Shown here one piece after another: positions 13,769 to 21,007 of a stretch of DNA of 24,706 bases. Each line of letters begins with the position of its first letter. Position 1 is the first letter of the stretch. The position numbers were made by a program, and so were the translations under genes. Below the pieces are notes generated by a model. The model was not told the origin of the DNA and ran no database searches. It was given only the letters and a program-made list of their open reading frames with translations. The stretch lies in the IMG/VR virus record IMGVR_UViG_3300006805_000151, positions 1-24,706 of that record; one strand, 5' to 3'. This DNA is from a virus.

Positions 13769-13828
13769 GATAAACCTTATGTTTATCTATTGACAAAAAG
13801 TATCTGGTGTGATACAATGTATGTATCA
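13769..13828 (+). promoter_or_regulatory. Promoter with two inverted-repeat operators
   Basis: TTGACA (13790-13795), 17 bases, TACAAT (13813-13818). A 7-bp inverted repeat GATAAAC-CTTAT-GTTTATC (13769-13787) ends two bases before the -35, and TGATACA-ATGTA-TGTATCA (13810-13828) covers the -10 and start site. Both are 19-bp dyads with five-base centres and similar half-sites (TGATAMA), the size expected for a helix-turn-helix dimer. This looks like a repressed or regulated promoter. No repressor gene is identified in the window. Confidence 0.7.
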
Positions 13829-13836
13829 ACGAGATT

Positions 13837-13866
13837 GGGAGTACCGCGAGGGCTCCCTTACTTTTT
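13837..13866 (+). terminator. Promoter-proximal terminator
   Basis: GGGAG (13837-13841) pairs with CTCCC (13853-13857), with CC-GCGA-GG stacked inside (GNRA loop), followed by TTACTTTTT. It lies only about 15 bases after the start of the regulated promoter, so most transcripts would be about 45 bases long unless terminator read-through occurs. The 11-base TATCAACGAGA occurs just before it (13824-13834) and again just after (13877-13887). Confidence 0.65.
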
Positions 13867-13933
13867 GGGGAAGATTTATCAACGAGACAAATCTAATACC
13901 CATTCAATCATAAGCGTCATAAAAAAACAAGTC

Positions 13934-13962
13934 TTGACATTTGTGTCTAAGTGTGCTAGTAT
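13934..13962 (+). promoter_or_regulatory. Promoter of a ~105-nt small RNA
   Basis: TTGACA (13934-13939) and TAGTAT (13957-13962) with a 17-base spacer ending GTGTGC (extended -10). Start expected near 13968, followed after about 80 bases by an intrinsic terminator, so the product is a short RNA. Confidence 0.82.
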
Positions 13963-13964
13963 GG

Positions 13965-14070
13965 AGGTCGAATCGCTCGTTCGCTAAAGGAACTATTCTG
14001 CCCGAGTCTAGTAACTGCGACTGTGTAACAACCTAGGGCAAAAGAGCCTCTTCGACCTGAGGCTTTTTTT
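13965..14070 (+). ncRNA. Small RNA with terminator-loop pseudoknot potential
   Basis: A short promoter-to-terminator unit with no gene. The eight-base loop of the terminator, TTCGACCT (14051-14058), is perfectly complementary to AGGTCGAA at the expected 5' end (13965-13972), so the RNA could close as a pseudoknot or prevent terminator folding. A middle stem pairs TGCCC/GGGCA around AGTC/GACT. This could be a stable small RNA or an attenuator controlling read-through into the tail genes. Confidence 0.6.
14045..14070 (+). terminator. Intrinsic terminator of the small RNA
   Basis: AGCCTC (14045-14050), loop TTCGACCT, GAGGCT (14059-14064), then seven T. A clear rho-independent terminator, ten bases before the next -35. 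Confidence 0.88.
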
Positions 14071-14080
14071 AATTTTACAC

Positions 14081-14109
14081 TTGACATCTCGCTAATGTTT
14101 TGCTACTAT
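14081..14109 (+). promoter_or_regulatory. Promoter of the tail-fibre operon
   Basis: TTGACA (14081-14086), 17 bases ending TTTTGC, TACTAT (14104-14109). Start near 14116. It reads a 210-base leader and then the fibre genes at 14327-18891. Confidence 0.83.
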
Positions 14110-14116
14110 TGTTACA

Positions 14117-14216
14117 GAGGAAACCTTCCTCAAATACAAAAATGCTCCCCAGAGCACCCAAGTCCCGAAGAGGGCAAAGTCGCGGCGATTTAGTTATCGG
14201 AACCCCCGACGCCGCG
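14117..14216 (+). promoter_or_regulatory. Structured leader of the tail-fibre operon
   Basis: The 210-base leader starts with a perfect hairpin GAGGAA-ACC-TTCCTC (14117-14131) at the expected 5' end. A second strong hairpin pairs CGCGGCG (14181-14187) with CGCCGCG (14210-14216) and stacks on TCGG/CCGA (14197-14200 with 14206-14209), eleven pairs in all with a nine-base bulge. A 5'-terminal hairpin often protects mRNA from decay. The second could control translation or stability. No T-run follows. The remainder (14217-14326) is AT-rich without further features. Confidence 0.55.
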
Positions 14217-14326
14217 CAAACCTTGTTTGATAGTTTTCGCCAAAGGAAAGTTATTAAACTTTGAAAGTTGATATGAATATTTTTCAAAAAATAAAAACAA
14301 AAATACAAACAAACAAGAAGGATGCT

Positions 14327-14572
14327 ATGTCAAAAAGTGACTTTTATGAAGATGTTGCAATAGCTGGGCGCAACACCAATTACGCTGAGAAGTTTATTAG
14401 AGAATCTCAGGACGAGAGCAACAACCCCACTATCGGCGGGGAGGATTACAGTGACCCATCTCTACAACGACAAGAAGGTGAAACACAACAGGAATACAAC
14501 GAACGCGTACCTGTAGCACTGCAACCAGTGCAGCCCAACCCAACCAAGAGTTACCTCGGTAACGATCTTTAA
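14327..14572 (+). CDS. Small tail-region protein of unknown function
   Basis: 81 residues beginning MSKSDFYEDVAIAGRNTNYA. I choose ATG 14327 because AGAAGGA lies a few bases upstream; a longer frame from a TTG at 14261 adds a Lys/Asn-rich stretch and has no SD. Polar, with a Gln/Glu/Asn-rich middle and Pro-rich C-terminus (ALQPVQPNPTKSYLGNDL). Probably largely unstructured. First gene of the fibre operon, so a tail or adaptor role is possible. Confidence 0.65.
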   Translation: MSKSDFYEDVAIAGRNTNYAEKFIRESQDESNNPTIGGEDYSDPSLQRQEGETQQEYNERVPVALQPVQPNPTKSYLGNDL

Positions 14573-14584
14573 TAAGAGGTTCTC

Positions 14585-14962
14585 ATGATCTTCCGTTTCG
14601 TCCGCGTTCAGATGATTGTTAAGTGGTTGAAAGATAATTTCAACGACTATCAAACTCCCGCGCCACGAGACGGATGGCGTGACTACCTTAGTGATAATGG
14701 TGGAGTTGGTGGTACGCTTCATGATTTGGAGAGTAGCTACCTAGCGGCGCAAGGCTTCACAGAAGGCAAACTTTCGGAGCGCTGGGTACAACTTACAATG
14801 GCGAGTACCGAAACACCAGATCTTAGAGCGAACTGGCGACAACGGCTACAAGCTTTCTTCCAAAGAGCTTTCAACCCATCTGGTGGTAGTTATTTGGTAC
14901 AAGAGGACGGAAGCTCCAAGTTTACCCTCGAAGCTGGCGGTGGCTCAATCATACTAGAATAG
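14585..14962 (+). CDS. Small tail-region protein, 125 residues
   Basis: AAGAGG with good spacing precedes the ATG. The sequence has an amphipathic N-terminal helix (FRFVRVQMIVKWLKDNF), a polar middle with GWRDYLSDNGGVGGTL, and the segment ERWVQLTMAS, ending in a Gly/Ser-rich strand-like tail (SKFTLEAGGGSIILE). No family is recognised. It sits directly before the fibre gene and could be a fibre-attachment or base protein. Confidence 0.7.
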   Translation: MIFRFVRVQMIVKWLKDNFNDYQTPAPRDGWRDYLSDNGGVGGTLHDLESSYLAAQGFTEGKLSERWVQLTMASTETPDLRANWRQRLQAFFQRAFNPSGGSYLVQEDGSSKFTLEAGGGSIILE

Positions 14963-14972
14963 GAAAACAAAA

Positions 14973-17021
14973 ATGGCAGACTCAAAAATTTCAGCACTCT
15001 CCCAAGCAACACCTGCTTCTGGTGATATGATCCCAGGTGTAAAGTCTGGTGCTAACAAGAAGTTTGATGTTGGTGAGATGCCAGTATCAACAAGCCAACA
15101 AACGGCCATTGATACATCATCTACTCCCCGGCTTACTGGTGGTATTTCTTACAGACAAACCGGCCTTTCTAATTGGTTTACTGCATTACTCGCAGCAACT
15201 TCAGCAGCTCCTATTGATGTAGTTGTTGTAGGTGATTCAATAAATGCTCTTGGTTCAATCTATGTACCACCTCCTCCTGGTGGGTTTGAACAACTGCTTA
15301 ACCAACAACTTGGCGTTAGCGAGACAATCAACGTACCAATCGGCGTTTATGGTCAAGCAGATTATTCTCCTACAGCAACCACAACACAGGGTTCCGTAAC
15401 ATCAACAGCTCTTGGTGGCTTTGGATCATCTCTCTCTAATGGTCAGGTATTAACTCATGTGGCTACCTGTACTGGTGTTAAAATAGCATATCGCACAGAT
15501 CCTTCATACGGCACATTAACTGTCCGCGATGGCGCTGGTGGTAGTGTGCTTGGCACGATAAACTGTGCTGCAACTGCAAAATCAGGTAACATTGCCACAT
15601 ATACTGGCCTTTCAAACGGTTCCCACACCATCCACATTACCTCATCGGGTAATACGGTTGTTGAAATCGTTAAACCAACTTATGGTCATAAAGTTCACAT
15701 TTGGAACTGTTCACATTCTGGGTATAAATCAGCTGACTATACAAGTAATACGTACCTCGCTCTTGACCTTATCGACACGCTTGAAACAGCTGGTACACTA
15801 AAATTAGTTATCATCGCCACCGGGGCGAACGATAATGGTGGTTCTGGCTATGCCACCGATATTCCTGCCTTGATCTCAGCAGTTGCCGCACATACTTCAG
15901 CAGACAAAGCGCTATGGTTCCCTTATATATCAGGAGCTTTGCCATTATCTGAATATACTGCCGCCCGCACAGCAGCATATGGTACCGGATTACCAGTCAT
16001 CGACTCTTCAACTGTCGCAGCCACGTCATATGGCTTAGACGGTACTCACCCAGACGCGTGGCAAAAAAGAATGCTTGCCATTCAACAAACAGCTGTGCTT
16101 GGTGGTGATCCAATAGGTGTACTTATCCGGCAAATCCAAGATCCAGATAGACCAGGTGGTCTCAGGATTACCTCTCCTACAGGTACTGGTACTGAATTTG
16201 GCTATGTTAGTGCTTTACTTTCAATATTTGCTGACATGCCGGGACCAGGCTGGGCTTCTGGCGATGGTACAACAGCGTTCGGGGACACAACATTCGCACG
16301 TAAATCAGCTGCAAAATGGTCACTTAACAACGGTAAAGGTACTCTTGAAGGCAACCTTGGGCCAGCAATCAACGCTCAAACAGGTACTTCGTACACACTG
16401 GCGCTCTCAGACGCTGGTAAGATGATAACACGCTCTAATGCAGGTGCTTCTACCCAAGATCTCCCCTCAAACGCTACAGCAGCAATCCCTATAGGGACAA
16501 TGATCCACATACTCAATATTGGCGCTGGTGCTGTAACCGTTCAAGCTGGATCGGGGGCAACACTAACTGGTGCAAACACTGTTCTACAGCAAGATGAGCG
16601 AGCAATGGTCGTGAAAACATCTACAAACGGCTGGCAAATAACCGCTCCTTCTCCTCTAACAGCAACATCAACTACAACCTTGACAAATAAAAGGGTTACT
16701 CCACGCGTTGGATCAACAGCGTCCAGTGCTACTCCAACAATCAACACAGATAATGTTGATGCATACTCTATAACCGCCCTCGCAGCTGATATAACATCCA
16801 TGACAACCAACTTATCTGGTACTCCGACGAATGCTCAAAAACTTATAATTAGAATAAAAGACGACGGCACCGCTCGTGCAATTACATGGGGATCAGGGTT
16901 TGAAGCTAAGGGCGTTGCCCTCCCAACAACTACCGTTATCTCTAAAGTATTGACAGTAGGATTTATATATGACACTGTAACCTCAAAATGGGGTTGTGTA
17001 GCATCAGCTCAGGAGGCATAA
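14973..17021 (+). CDS. Tail fibre with SGNH/GDSL hydrolase domain
   Basis: 682 residues. The N-terminus (ADSKISALSQATPASGDM) is a phage fibre attachment-type start. From about 80 it is an SGNH hydrolase: block I VVVVGDSIN with nucleophile Ser89, block II Gly near 250, block III TGAND with Asn286, block V DGTH with Asp356 and His359. A beta-rich insert of about 100 residues (130-235) resembling a carbohydrate-binding module lies between blocks I and II. The C-terminal third is repetitive Thr/Ser/Ala-rich fibre, ending with IRIKDDGTARAITWGSGF, known from other fibres. It probably deacylates or cleaves surface polysaccharide during host recognition. Confidence 0.85.
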   Translation: MADSKISALSQATPASGDMIPGVKSGANKKFDVGEMPVSTSQQTAIDTSSTPRLTGGISYRQTGLSNWFTALLAATSAAPIDVVVVGDSINALGSIYVPPPPGGFEQLLNQQLGVSETINVPIGVYGQADYSPTATTTQGSVTSTALGGFGSSLSNGQVLTHVATCTGVKIAYRTDPSYGTLTVRDGAGGSVLGTINCAATAKSGNIATYTGLSNGSHTIHITSSGNTVVEIVKPTYGHKVHIWNCSHSGYKSADYTSNTYLALDLIDTLETAGTLKLVIIATGANDNGGSGYATDIPALISAVAAHTSADKALWFPYISGALPLSEYTAARTAAYGTGLPVIDSSTVAATSYGLDGTHPDAWQKRMLAIQQTAVLGGDPIGVLIRQIQDPDRPGGLRITSPTGTGTEFGYVSALLSIFADMPGPGWASGDGTTAFGDTTFARKSAAKWSLNNGKGTLEGNLGPAINAQTGTSYTLALSDAGKMITRSNAGASTQDLPSNATAAIPIGTMIHILNIGAGAVTVQAGSGATLTGANTVLQQDERAMVVKTSTNGWQITAPSPLTATSTTTLTNKRVTPRVGSTASSATPTINTDNVDAYSITALAADITSMTTNLSGTPTNAQKLIIRIKDDGTARAITWGSGFEAKGVALPTTTVISKVLTVGFIYDTVTSKWGCVASAQEA

Positions 17022-17164
17022 TGATTTACCAATTAGAGTGTCCAAATTGCCTGGCTATTAACGAAATAGAGTCAGAAGAAGCAGTTATACAGTGGAGTTG
17101 CGATAGTTGCAACGCCCGCCCACTTAGCTCTCTTCCCACCGACGAAGAAGGGAATCTTATCTAA
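17021..17164 (+). CDS. 47-residue zinc-ribbon peptide
   Basis: Starts MIYQLECPNCLAINEIES and has two Cys-x2-Cys knuckles (CPNC, CDSC) 20 residues apart, a classic zinc-ribbon layout. AGGAGG lies four bases before the ATG. Its start overlaps the fibre stop (TAATG) and its stop overlaps the next start the same way, so all three genes are co-translated. Its role between two fibre genes is unknown. Confidence 0.82.
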   Translation: MIYQLECPNCLAINEIESEEAVIQWSCDSCNARPLSSLPTDEEGNLI

Positions 17165-18891
17165 TGGCTACTCTCTATATGGCTCCCGGTGGTGGTAATT
17201 GGAACGGTGCTAACTGGGCCACAACTTCAGGTGGCACAGCAACAACTACGCCCACCGCTGCCGACGACTGCATACTCGACGCTAACTCTGGTAACGTGAC
17301 GGTTAACTCCGGCTCAGTATGCCGTAGTTGGACGGTGAATGGCTACACTGGCACAGTCACACACACCGCGGCAGTAAATATAGCAATCGGTGACGCAACA
17401 GCCGGCGCAGGCAATAAAGCCCTCGATTTTGCTACTACTGGGTGGACATACACGCTCGGCAACGCAACTACCTCGTCATTCACGTTTGTATCGACTTCCG
17501 GTACACAGCAGACCGTTAATTTCAATGGGAAAACCCCCGGCAACGTGACTTTCCAAGGTATAGGCGGTTCTTTTATTCTGGGTAGTGCCCTCAATGCTCC
17601 ATCAATTACGTTGGTTATAACGCAGTGCGCGTTTGATAGTAGCAACTATAATATTGATGTCGGAACGTGGAACTCATCGGGCGCCTCTGTGCGCTCTATA
17701 ACGCTTGGCACCTCAACAGTGACTGTTTGGGCGGCGAGTGGTACACCATTCACTCAGAACACAACAACAAACCTTACTTTTAGTGGGGCAAATGCTACAT
17801 TTGTTATCGCTTCGGTAGGCACAAGTGACAGGACTTTTGCTGGAGGAGGACTAACATACGGGACATTAACATATGATGTAGCTAATTCACCTGGTAGACT
17901 CATTGTTACAGGAGCTAACACCTTCACTACCACAAACTTTGGCAGCGGCAGACCTATCCGTTTACCGGCCTCAACAACTAATACCACAAGCAACTTTAAT
18001 GCCACTGGGGTTAACAATACTGCCAGTAATGGCTTTGTATACAGTGGTGGTGGGTATGCGGCATCTATCCCAGACTCAGCAGCAACATCCATTGCTGGGG
18101 ATATGGACATCCGCTTGCGAGTGGCAATTGATGATTGGGCCCAAACAGGGGCACAGCGTCTTTGTGCTAAATACGGAACGGCCACTAATAGGTCGTGGCG
18201 ACTCTATCATATCGCAGGTGTACTTACGTTTGACCTCTCAACCGATGGAACCAACAGTTCTGCCGGGACAGCAAGCGTGAATGTTTCAACAATTCCTCTT
18301 AATAGCGGAACAACATATTGGATAAGGGTAACTCGTGAAAAGTCCACAGGGAATATTAAATTCTATTATGCAGCTGACTCTACTACAATGCCCTCAAGTT
18401 GGACACAGATTGGTACTACACGTACCGCTAGCACCTCAGATATATATGACTCAGCAACTATTAACACAATCGGGGGGGAATCGACAGGCACAAACTCAGC
18501 AACGGGTAAATACTACTGGTACCAAGTACGAAACAACATTCTAGACGACGGCACAGGTATCCAGATAGACGCTAAATTCGCTGACAAAACATGGGGTTCT
18601 GATAGCTGGACTGAATCATCAAGCAACGCAGCAACTGTGACGTTGAACGCAGGAGCTGTGTACGGCGATGGTAGAATATATGTCGAATCAAGCTCGGCAG
18701 GATCGGCAGCAACATTGAGTAAATCATCAGGTACAGTATCATGTGACTACCTAGTCTTAAAGGATTCCGCCGCATCAGGTGGTGCGTCGTGGTATGCAGG
18801 GGCAAACTCAATTAGTGTATCAGGGAACTCAGGCTGGGTATTCACCGCCCCGCCCTCTACAAGCCCCGCTGCCTTCTTTGCATTATTCTAA
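17164..18891 (+). CDS. Tail fibre/receptor-binding protein with lectin-like domain
   Basis: 575 residues starting MATLYMAPGGGNWNGANW. Residues 1-300 are Thr/Gly/Asn/Ser-rich with repeated short beta strands, suggesting a beta-solenoid or repetitive fibre. Residues about 310-470 (MDIRLRVAIDDWAQTGAQRL, SWRLYHIAGVLTFDLSTDGT, YWIRVTREKSTGNIKFYYA) look like a concanavalin A/LamG-type jelly-roll that binds sugars. A short beta-rich C-terminus ends the protein, with a plain hydrophobic tail (AAFFALF). Translation depends partly on coupling. The host receptor is unknown. Confidence 0.75.
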   Translation: MATLYMAPGGGNWNGANWATTSGGTATTTPTAADDCILDANSGNVTVNSGSVCRSWTVNGYTGTVTHTAAVNIAIGDATAGAGNKALDFATTGWTYTLGNATTSSFTFVSTSGTQQTVNFNGKTPGNVTFQGIGGSFILGSALNAPSITLVITQCAFDSSNYNIDVGTWNSSGASVRSITLGTSTVTVWAASGTPFTQNTTTNLTFSGANATFVIASVGTSDRTFAGGGLTYGTLTYDVANSPGRLIVTGANTFTTTNFGSGRPIRLPASTTNTTSNFNATGVNNTASNGFVYSGGGYAASIPDSAATSIAGDMDIRLRVAIDDWAQTGAQRLCAKYGTATNRSWRLYHIAGVLTFDLSTDGTNSSAGTASVNVSTIPLNSGTTYWIRVTREKSTGNIKFYYAADSTTMPSSWTQIGTTRTASTSDIYDSATINTIGGESTGTNSATGKYYWYQVRNNILDDGTGIQIDAKFADKTWGSDSWTESSSNAATVTLNAGAVYGDGRIYVESSSAGSAATLSKSSGTVSCDYLVLKDSAASGGASWYAGANSISVSGNSGWVFTAPPSTSPAAFFALF

Positions 18892-19001
18892 TTTGTATTT
18901 TTCTAAAACAAGAGTATACTAATAATCCCAAACCTCCGTTTGGTACGGCTGTGCCTCACGCATAGCTAACAGCAAGAAAGCCCTGTGGTGGGGGATTTTT
19001 T
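18892..19001 (+). terminator. Structured terminator after the fibre operon
   Basis: An outer stem AATCCC/GGGATT (18924-18929 with 18992-18997) followed by a T-run encloses a hairpin CCAAAC-CTCC-GTTTGG (18928-18943) and GCTGT/ACAGC. This is more elaborate than a normal terminator. A TATACT box at about 18917 with a weak TTGTAT 16 bases upstream could make it a separate ~77-base RNA. Confidence 0.7.
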
Positions 19002-19330
19002 GTTTAATAAGTATTTGATCTCACCGTAGAGAAAAATTGACTGAGTATTTTTTTTGTTCAGAAAATAACAGATGGGACCCTAAAATAAAGGGGGGATGTT
19101 TGTATGTGGGGGTATGTTTTTTATAGTATAGGGTGATGGGACCCAAACGATTTCTGGGGGTGGCGTTATACCACACAGAAAAACATATATACCCCTTGTC
19201 AACTAGCAGGACATCGAGCTACCTCGTTGTCAATGTATATATATGATTGACAATACATACATATTATTATTCTACCCCTGTTAAGTGTATGCATATCTAT
19301 GACGTACAATATGTATTGTGCGACATTAAC
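19002..19330. other. AT-rich intergenic region with repeats
   Basis: No gene. Contents: a direct repeat GATGGGACCC (19071-19080 and 19135-19144); G-rich tracts between them; an inverted repeat TTGTCAAT-N11-ATTGACAA (19227-19253) whose centre is alternating TA; and a dyad ACAATA-TG-TATTGT near 19306-19319. It lies between the convergent ends of the fibre operon and the small terminase gene, where a packaging (cos/pac) or replication site could be. I cannot show which. Confidence 0.5.
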
Positions 19331-19840
19331 CTATTCTTCAGGTACAGTACTAGGTACTTGTGGCATGTAATGCGCGCCAATACGGACGCCTGTGAGGTCT
19401 AGTTTGACTTCAACTACCTTATGTGTTGATTCATTCTTCTGGACAGCCTTGCCTTCTGTCCTATCAATGATGTCTTGAGAGGCTTTTAAGGCGATTGATT
19501 CGTTCTCCGATTGCACTAATGACGCTATACGCTTCTTCGCACTCCCTACAACGCTTTTCTTATAGATACGGTACTTATCATTGTTTATCAACCTAGAAGC
19601 GTTCACAGACGCCTGTACGTCGCTCGTAGAGCTACCTATATGCATCTTATATGCCTCTCTTTTACCAACCTTGGGATTGTCAATTAACTCATCGTAGAAA
19701 GCTTTAGTCTTATCACTTATCTTAAGCTCTTCTGCTATCTCTTCTCTCTTTTGTTCTTTAGTAAGCTCAGGAGCATTCCCAGACTTTCTATTCCGGCCGC
19801 GATCCGCCCTCTGGTTGTTTACAGGTGTTTTATTTGCCAT
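19331..19840 (-). CDS. terS: Terminase small subunit-like protein
   Basis: 169 residues. A basic, disordered N-terminus (first ~30) is followed by FYDELIDNPKVGKREAYKMH and an HTH-like segment, then YRIYKKSVVGSAKKRIASLV with helical character, then IALKASQDIIDRTEGKA, a pattern known from phage small terminases, which recognise the packaging site and regulate the large subunit. A Val-rich beta segment closes the protein. AAGGA for its ATG lies in the end of the preceding 53-codon gene. It is 8 kb from the large subunit gene, unusual but seen in some phages. Probable rather than certain. Confidence 0.68.
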   Translation of the reverse strand: MANKTPVNNQRADRGRNRKSGNAPELTKEQKREEIAEELKISDKTKAFYDELIDNPKVGKREAYKMHIGSSTSDVQASVNASRLINNDKYRIYKKSVVGSAKKRIASLVQSENESIALKASQDIIDRTEGKAVQKNESTHKVVEVKLDLTGVRIGAHYMPQVPSTVPEE

Positions 19841-19845
19841 ATTGT

Positions 19846-20007
19846 TTATTCCTTATTACATATACAGTAAGTACTTATACAGTCATGACAGAACTCTGGT
19901 GGCATTTCAGGAGGTTCTATTTCCACATATATACATTCTTCTGTATCCGGCGCGATATCCTCATCAACCGGCTCTGTTTGTGGCTCTGGTATTGGTGTTG
20001 TTTCCAT
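19846..20007 (-). CDS. 53-residue acidic, Cys-rich peptide
   Basis: The N-terminal half is acidic and Pro-rich (METTPIPEPQTEPVDEDI). The end carries Cys residues in FCHDCISTYCICNKE, with C-x2-C and C-x-C pairs that could bind a metal. The TAA lies inside the SD of the terminase gene (AAGGAATAA), so translation is coupled. Support is its own strong promoter and this tight arrangement. The SD is weak (A-rich leader). Function unknown. Confidence 0.62.
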   Translation of the reverse strand: METTPIPEPQTEPVDEDIAPDTEECIYVEIEPPEMPPEFCHDCISTYCICNKE

Positions 20008-20052
20008 AGTTTTTGTTTATGCAAGCCAAGCTTGCTTCTTGCTTATGCTCCC

Positions 20053-20081
20053 ATTATATCAAATTACATCTGTTAAGTCAA
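20053..20081 (-). promoter_or_regulatory. Minus-strand promoter of the small terminase unit
   Basis: TTGACT (20076-20081) and TATAAT (20053-20058), 17 bases apart. Start near 20046, 40 bases before the 53-codon gene. It is divergent from the early promoter, whose -35 is only 19 bases away, so the two may be co-regulated. Confidence 0.8.
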
Positions 20082-20099
20082 GGTTTTTCATAAAAAGAC

Positions 20100-20128
20100 T
20101 TGACAATATGCTATCGCTTTGCTATGCT
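20100..20128 (+). promoter_or_regulatory. Early-operon promoter
   Basis: TTGACA (20100-20105) and TATGCT (20123-20128) with a 17-base spacer ending TTTGC (TGC extension). Start near 20135. It drives the small genes and SSB. Confidence 0.75.
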
Positions 20129-20218
20129 GTGATTAGTCAAGCAAGTTCAACACAATCAAATAAGACGATTGAAACCACTGCACTGACTACAAGTAAACTA
20201 AGTAACAGGAGAACTAAG

Positions 20219-20326
20219 ATGCAAGGCATTGTAGTCAAAGGCCGAAAGGCCACAAGGTTATCAGGAATAACTGTCAAACAAAATAAACAAATTGTCAAGG
20301 TTATATTCCTCAAGGAGAGCAAGTAA
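20219..20326 (+). CDS. 35-residue basic peptide
   Basis: Begins MQGIVVKGRKATRLSGITVK, ends with a basic strand-like KQIVKVIFLKESK. AGGAG lies seven bases before the ATG, and the TAA overlaps the next ATG (TAATG). As the first gene of the early operon it may be a small host-modifying protein. Its beta-like, strongly basic composition suggests nucleic acid or ribosome binding. This is inference. Confidence 0.62.
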   Translation: MQGIVVKGRKATRLSGITVKQNKQIVKVIFLKESK

Positions 20327-20577
20327 TGAAAGCCTCAACTATAGAATGGCATCTTGCAAGAGATGACCAAGTTAGGCTAGCCAAGTTCTGCGATAAGCGA
20401 AAGCTACACTCTAGTAAGTATGGCGACAACTACACGGTTGATGGTAAAGAATACTTCCAACTACTATATGTGTTCGATAATGATGGCTTTATACGTGTAG
20501 AGCTACGAGCTGGTGATACAAGGAGCTATACAGTAGCCGATCACTTCCAAGTGGTAGAGTACGAGGTAGGAAATTAA
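20326..20577 (+). CDS. Early protein, 83 residues
   Basis: Starts MKASTIEWHLARDDQVRLAK; alternating polar and aromatic residues predict a small alpha/beta fold (EYFQLLYVFDNDGFIRVELR). AAGGAG precedes the start. No family recognised. Co-translated with the 35-residue gene. Confidence 0.72.
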   Translation: MKASTIEWHLARDDQVRLAKFCDKRKLHSSKYGDNYTVDGKEYFQLLYVFDNDGFIRVELRAGDTRSYTVADHFQVVEYEVGN

Positions 20578-20578
20578 T

Positions 20579-20827
20579 ATGAAGAAGTCTTATATAGTAT
20601 ATGCAGTGGCACTACTCTTTATTGTGTTATTAGCAGGATACATAGCACGCCCTATCTCTCCGGCCGAAAAGGTATACAATGTATGTTGGAAACAACACTT
20701 TGAAACAAATGGCTGGGGTGAAGCATACTGTGGTGAGCTACAGGACCAGTATAAAATAGAGTTTTTGTGCAACAAAACAGGTGATAAATGCTGGACTGAG
20801 AAGAACGACCAGCTGGGAGGTATGTAA
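20579..20827 (+). CDS. Single-pass membrane or exported protein
   Basis: 82 residues. Residues 5-24 form one hydrophobic segment (YIVYAVALLFIVLLAGYIA) after a short Lys-containing start, either a membrane anchor or a signal sequence. The remaining ~55 residues are hydrophilic with four cysteines (VCWKQHF, AYCGE, LCNKTGDKCW), consistent with disulfides outside the membrane. Such small proteins early in phage operons often alter host envelope or block superinfection; that is inference. Confidence 0.75.
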   Translation: MKKSYIVYAVALLFIVLLAGYIARPISPAEKVYNVCWKQHFETNGWGEAYCGELQDQYKIEFLCNKTGDKCWTEKNDQLGGM

Positions 20828-20997
20828 TGCTTAAGATTGTAAAATACAAGAGCTGTCAAATACATTATGTAAATGCACTGTACAAATACGACATTTATGA
20901 TAATGAAGGCAGATGGATAACAAGTAAAAATAGACTGGCAGACTGTAAGAAGTACATTACAAATCTGCTATGGGCACGTAATAATGTACCATATTAA
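20827..20997 (+). CDS. Small early protein, 56 residues
   Basis: Begins MLKIVKYKSCQIHYVNALYK; rich in Tyr, Lys and Asn. The ATG overlaps the preceding TAA (TAATG) and GGGAGG lies six bases upstream, so it is almost certainly expressed. The pattern (beta strands, then a DCKKYITNLLW helix) suggests a small alpha/beta protein. Function unknown. Confidence 0.75.
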   Translation: MLKIVKYKSCQIHYVNALYKYDIYDNEGRWITSKNRLADCKKYITNLLWARNNVPY

Positions 20998-21007
20998 GGA
21001 GGGAGGC

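Noticed and set aside
13768-13796. A minus-strand promoter (TTGTCA-17-TTATCA) for the second structured RNA.
   Set aside because: The -10 is poor and the bases belong to the operator dyad, so the strand of that RNA stays open.
13544-13987. A 147-codon plus-strand frame through the RNA region.
   Set aside because: It has no SD, is rich in Cys, Arg, Ser and Thr, crosses two promoters and a terminator, and coincides with dense inverted repeats.
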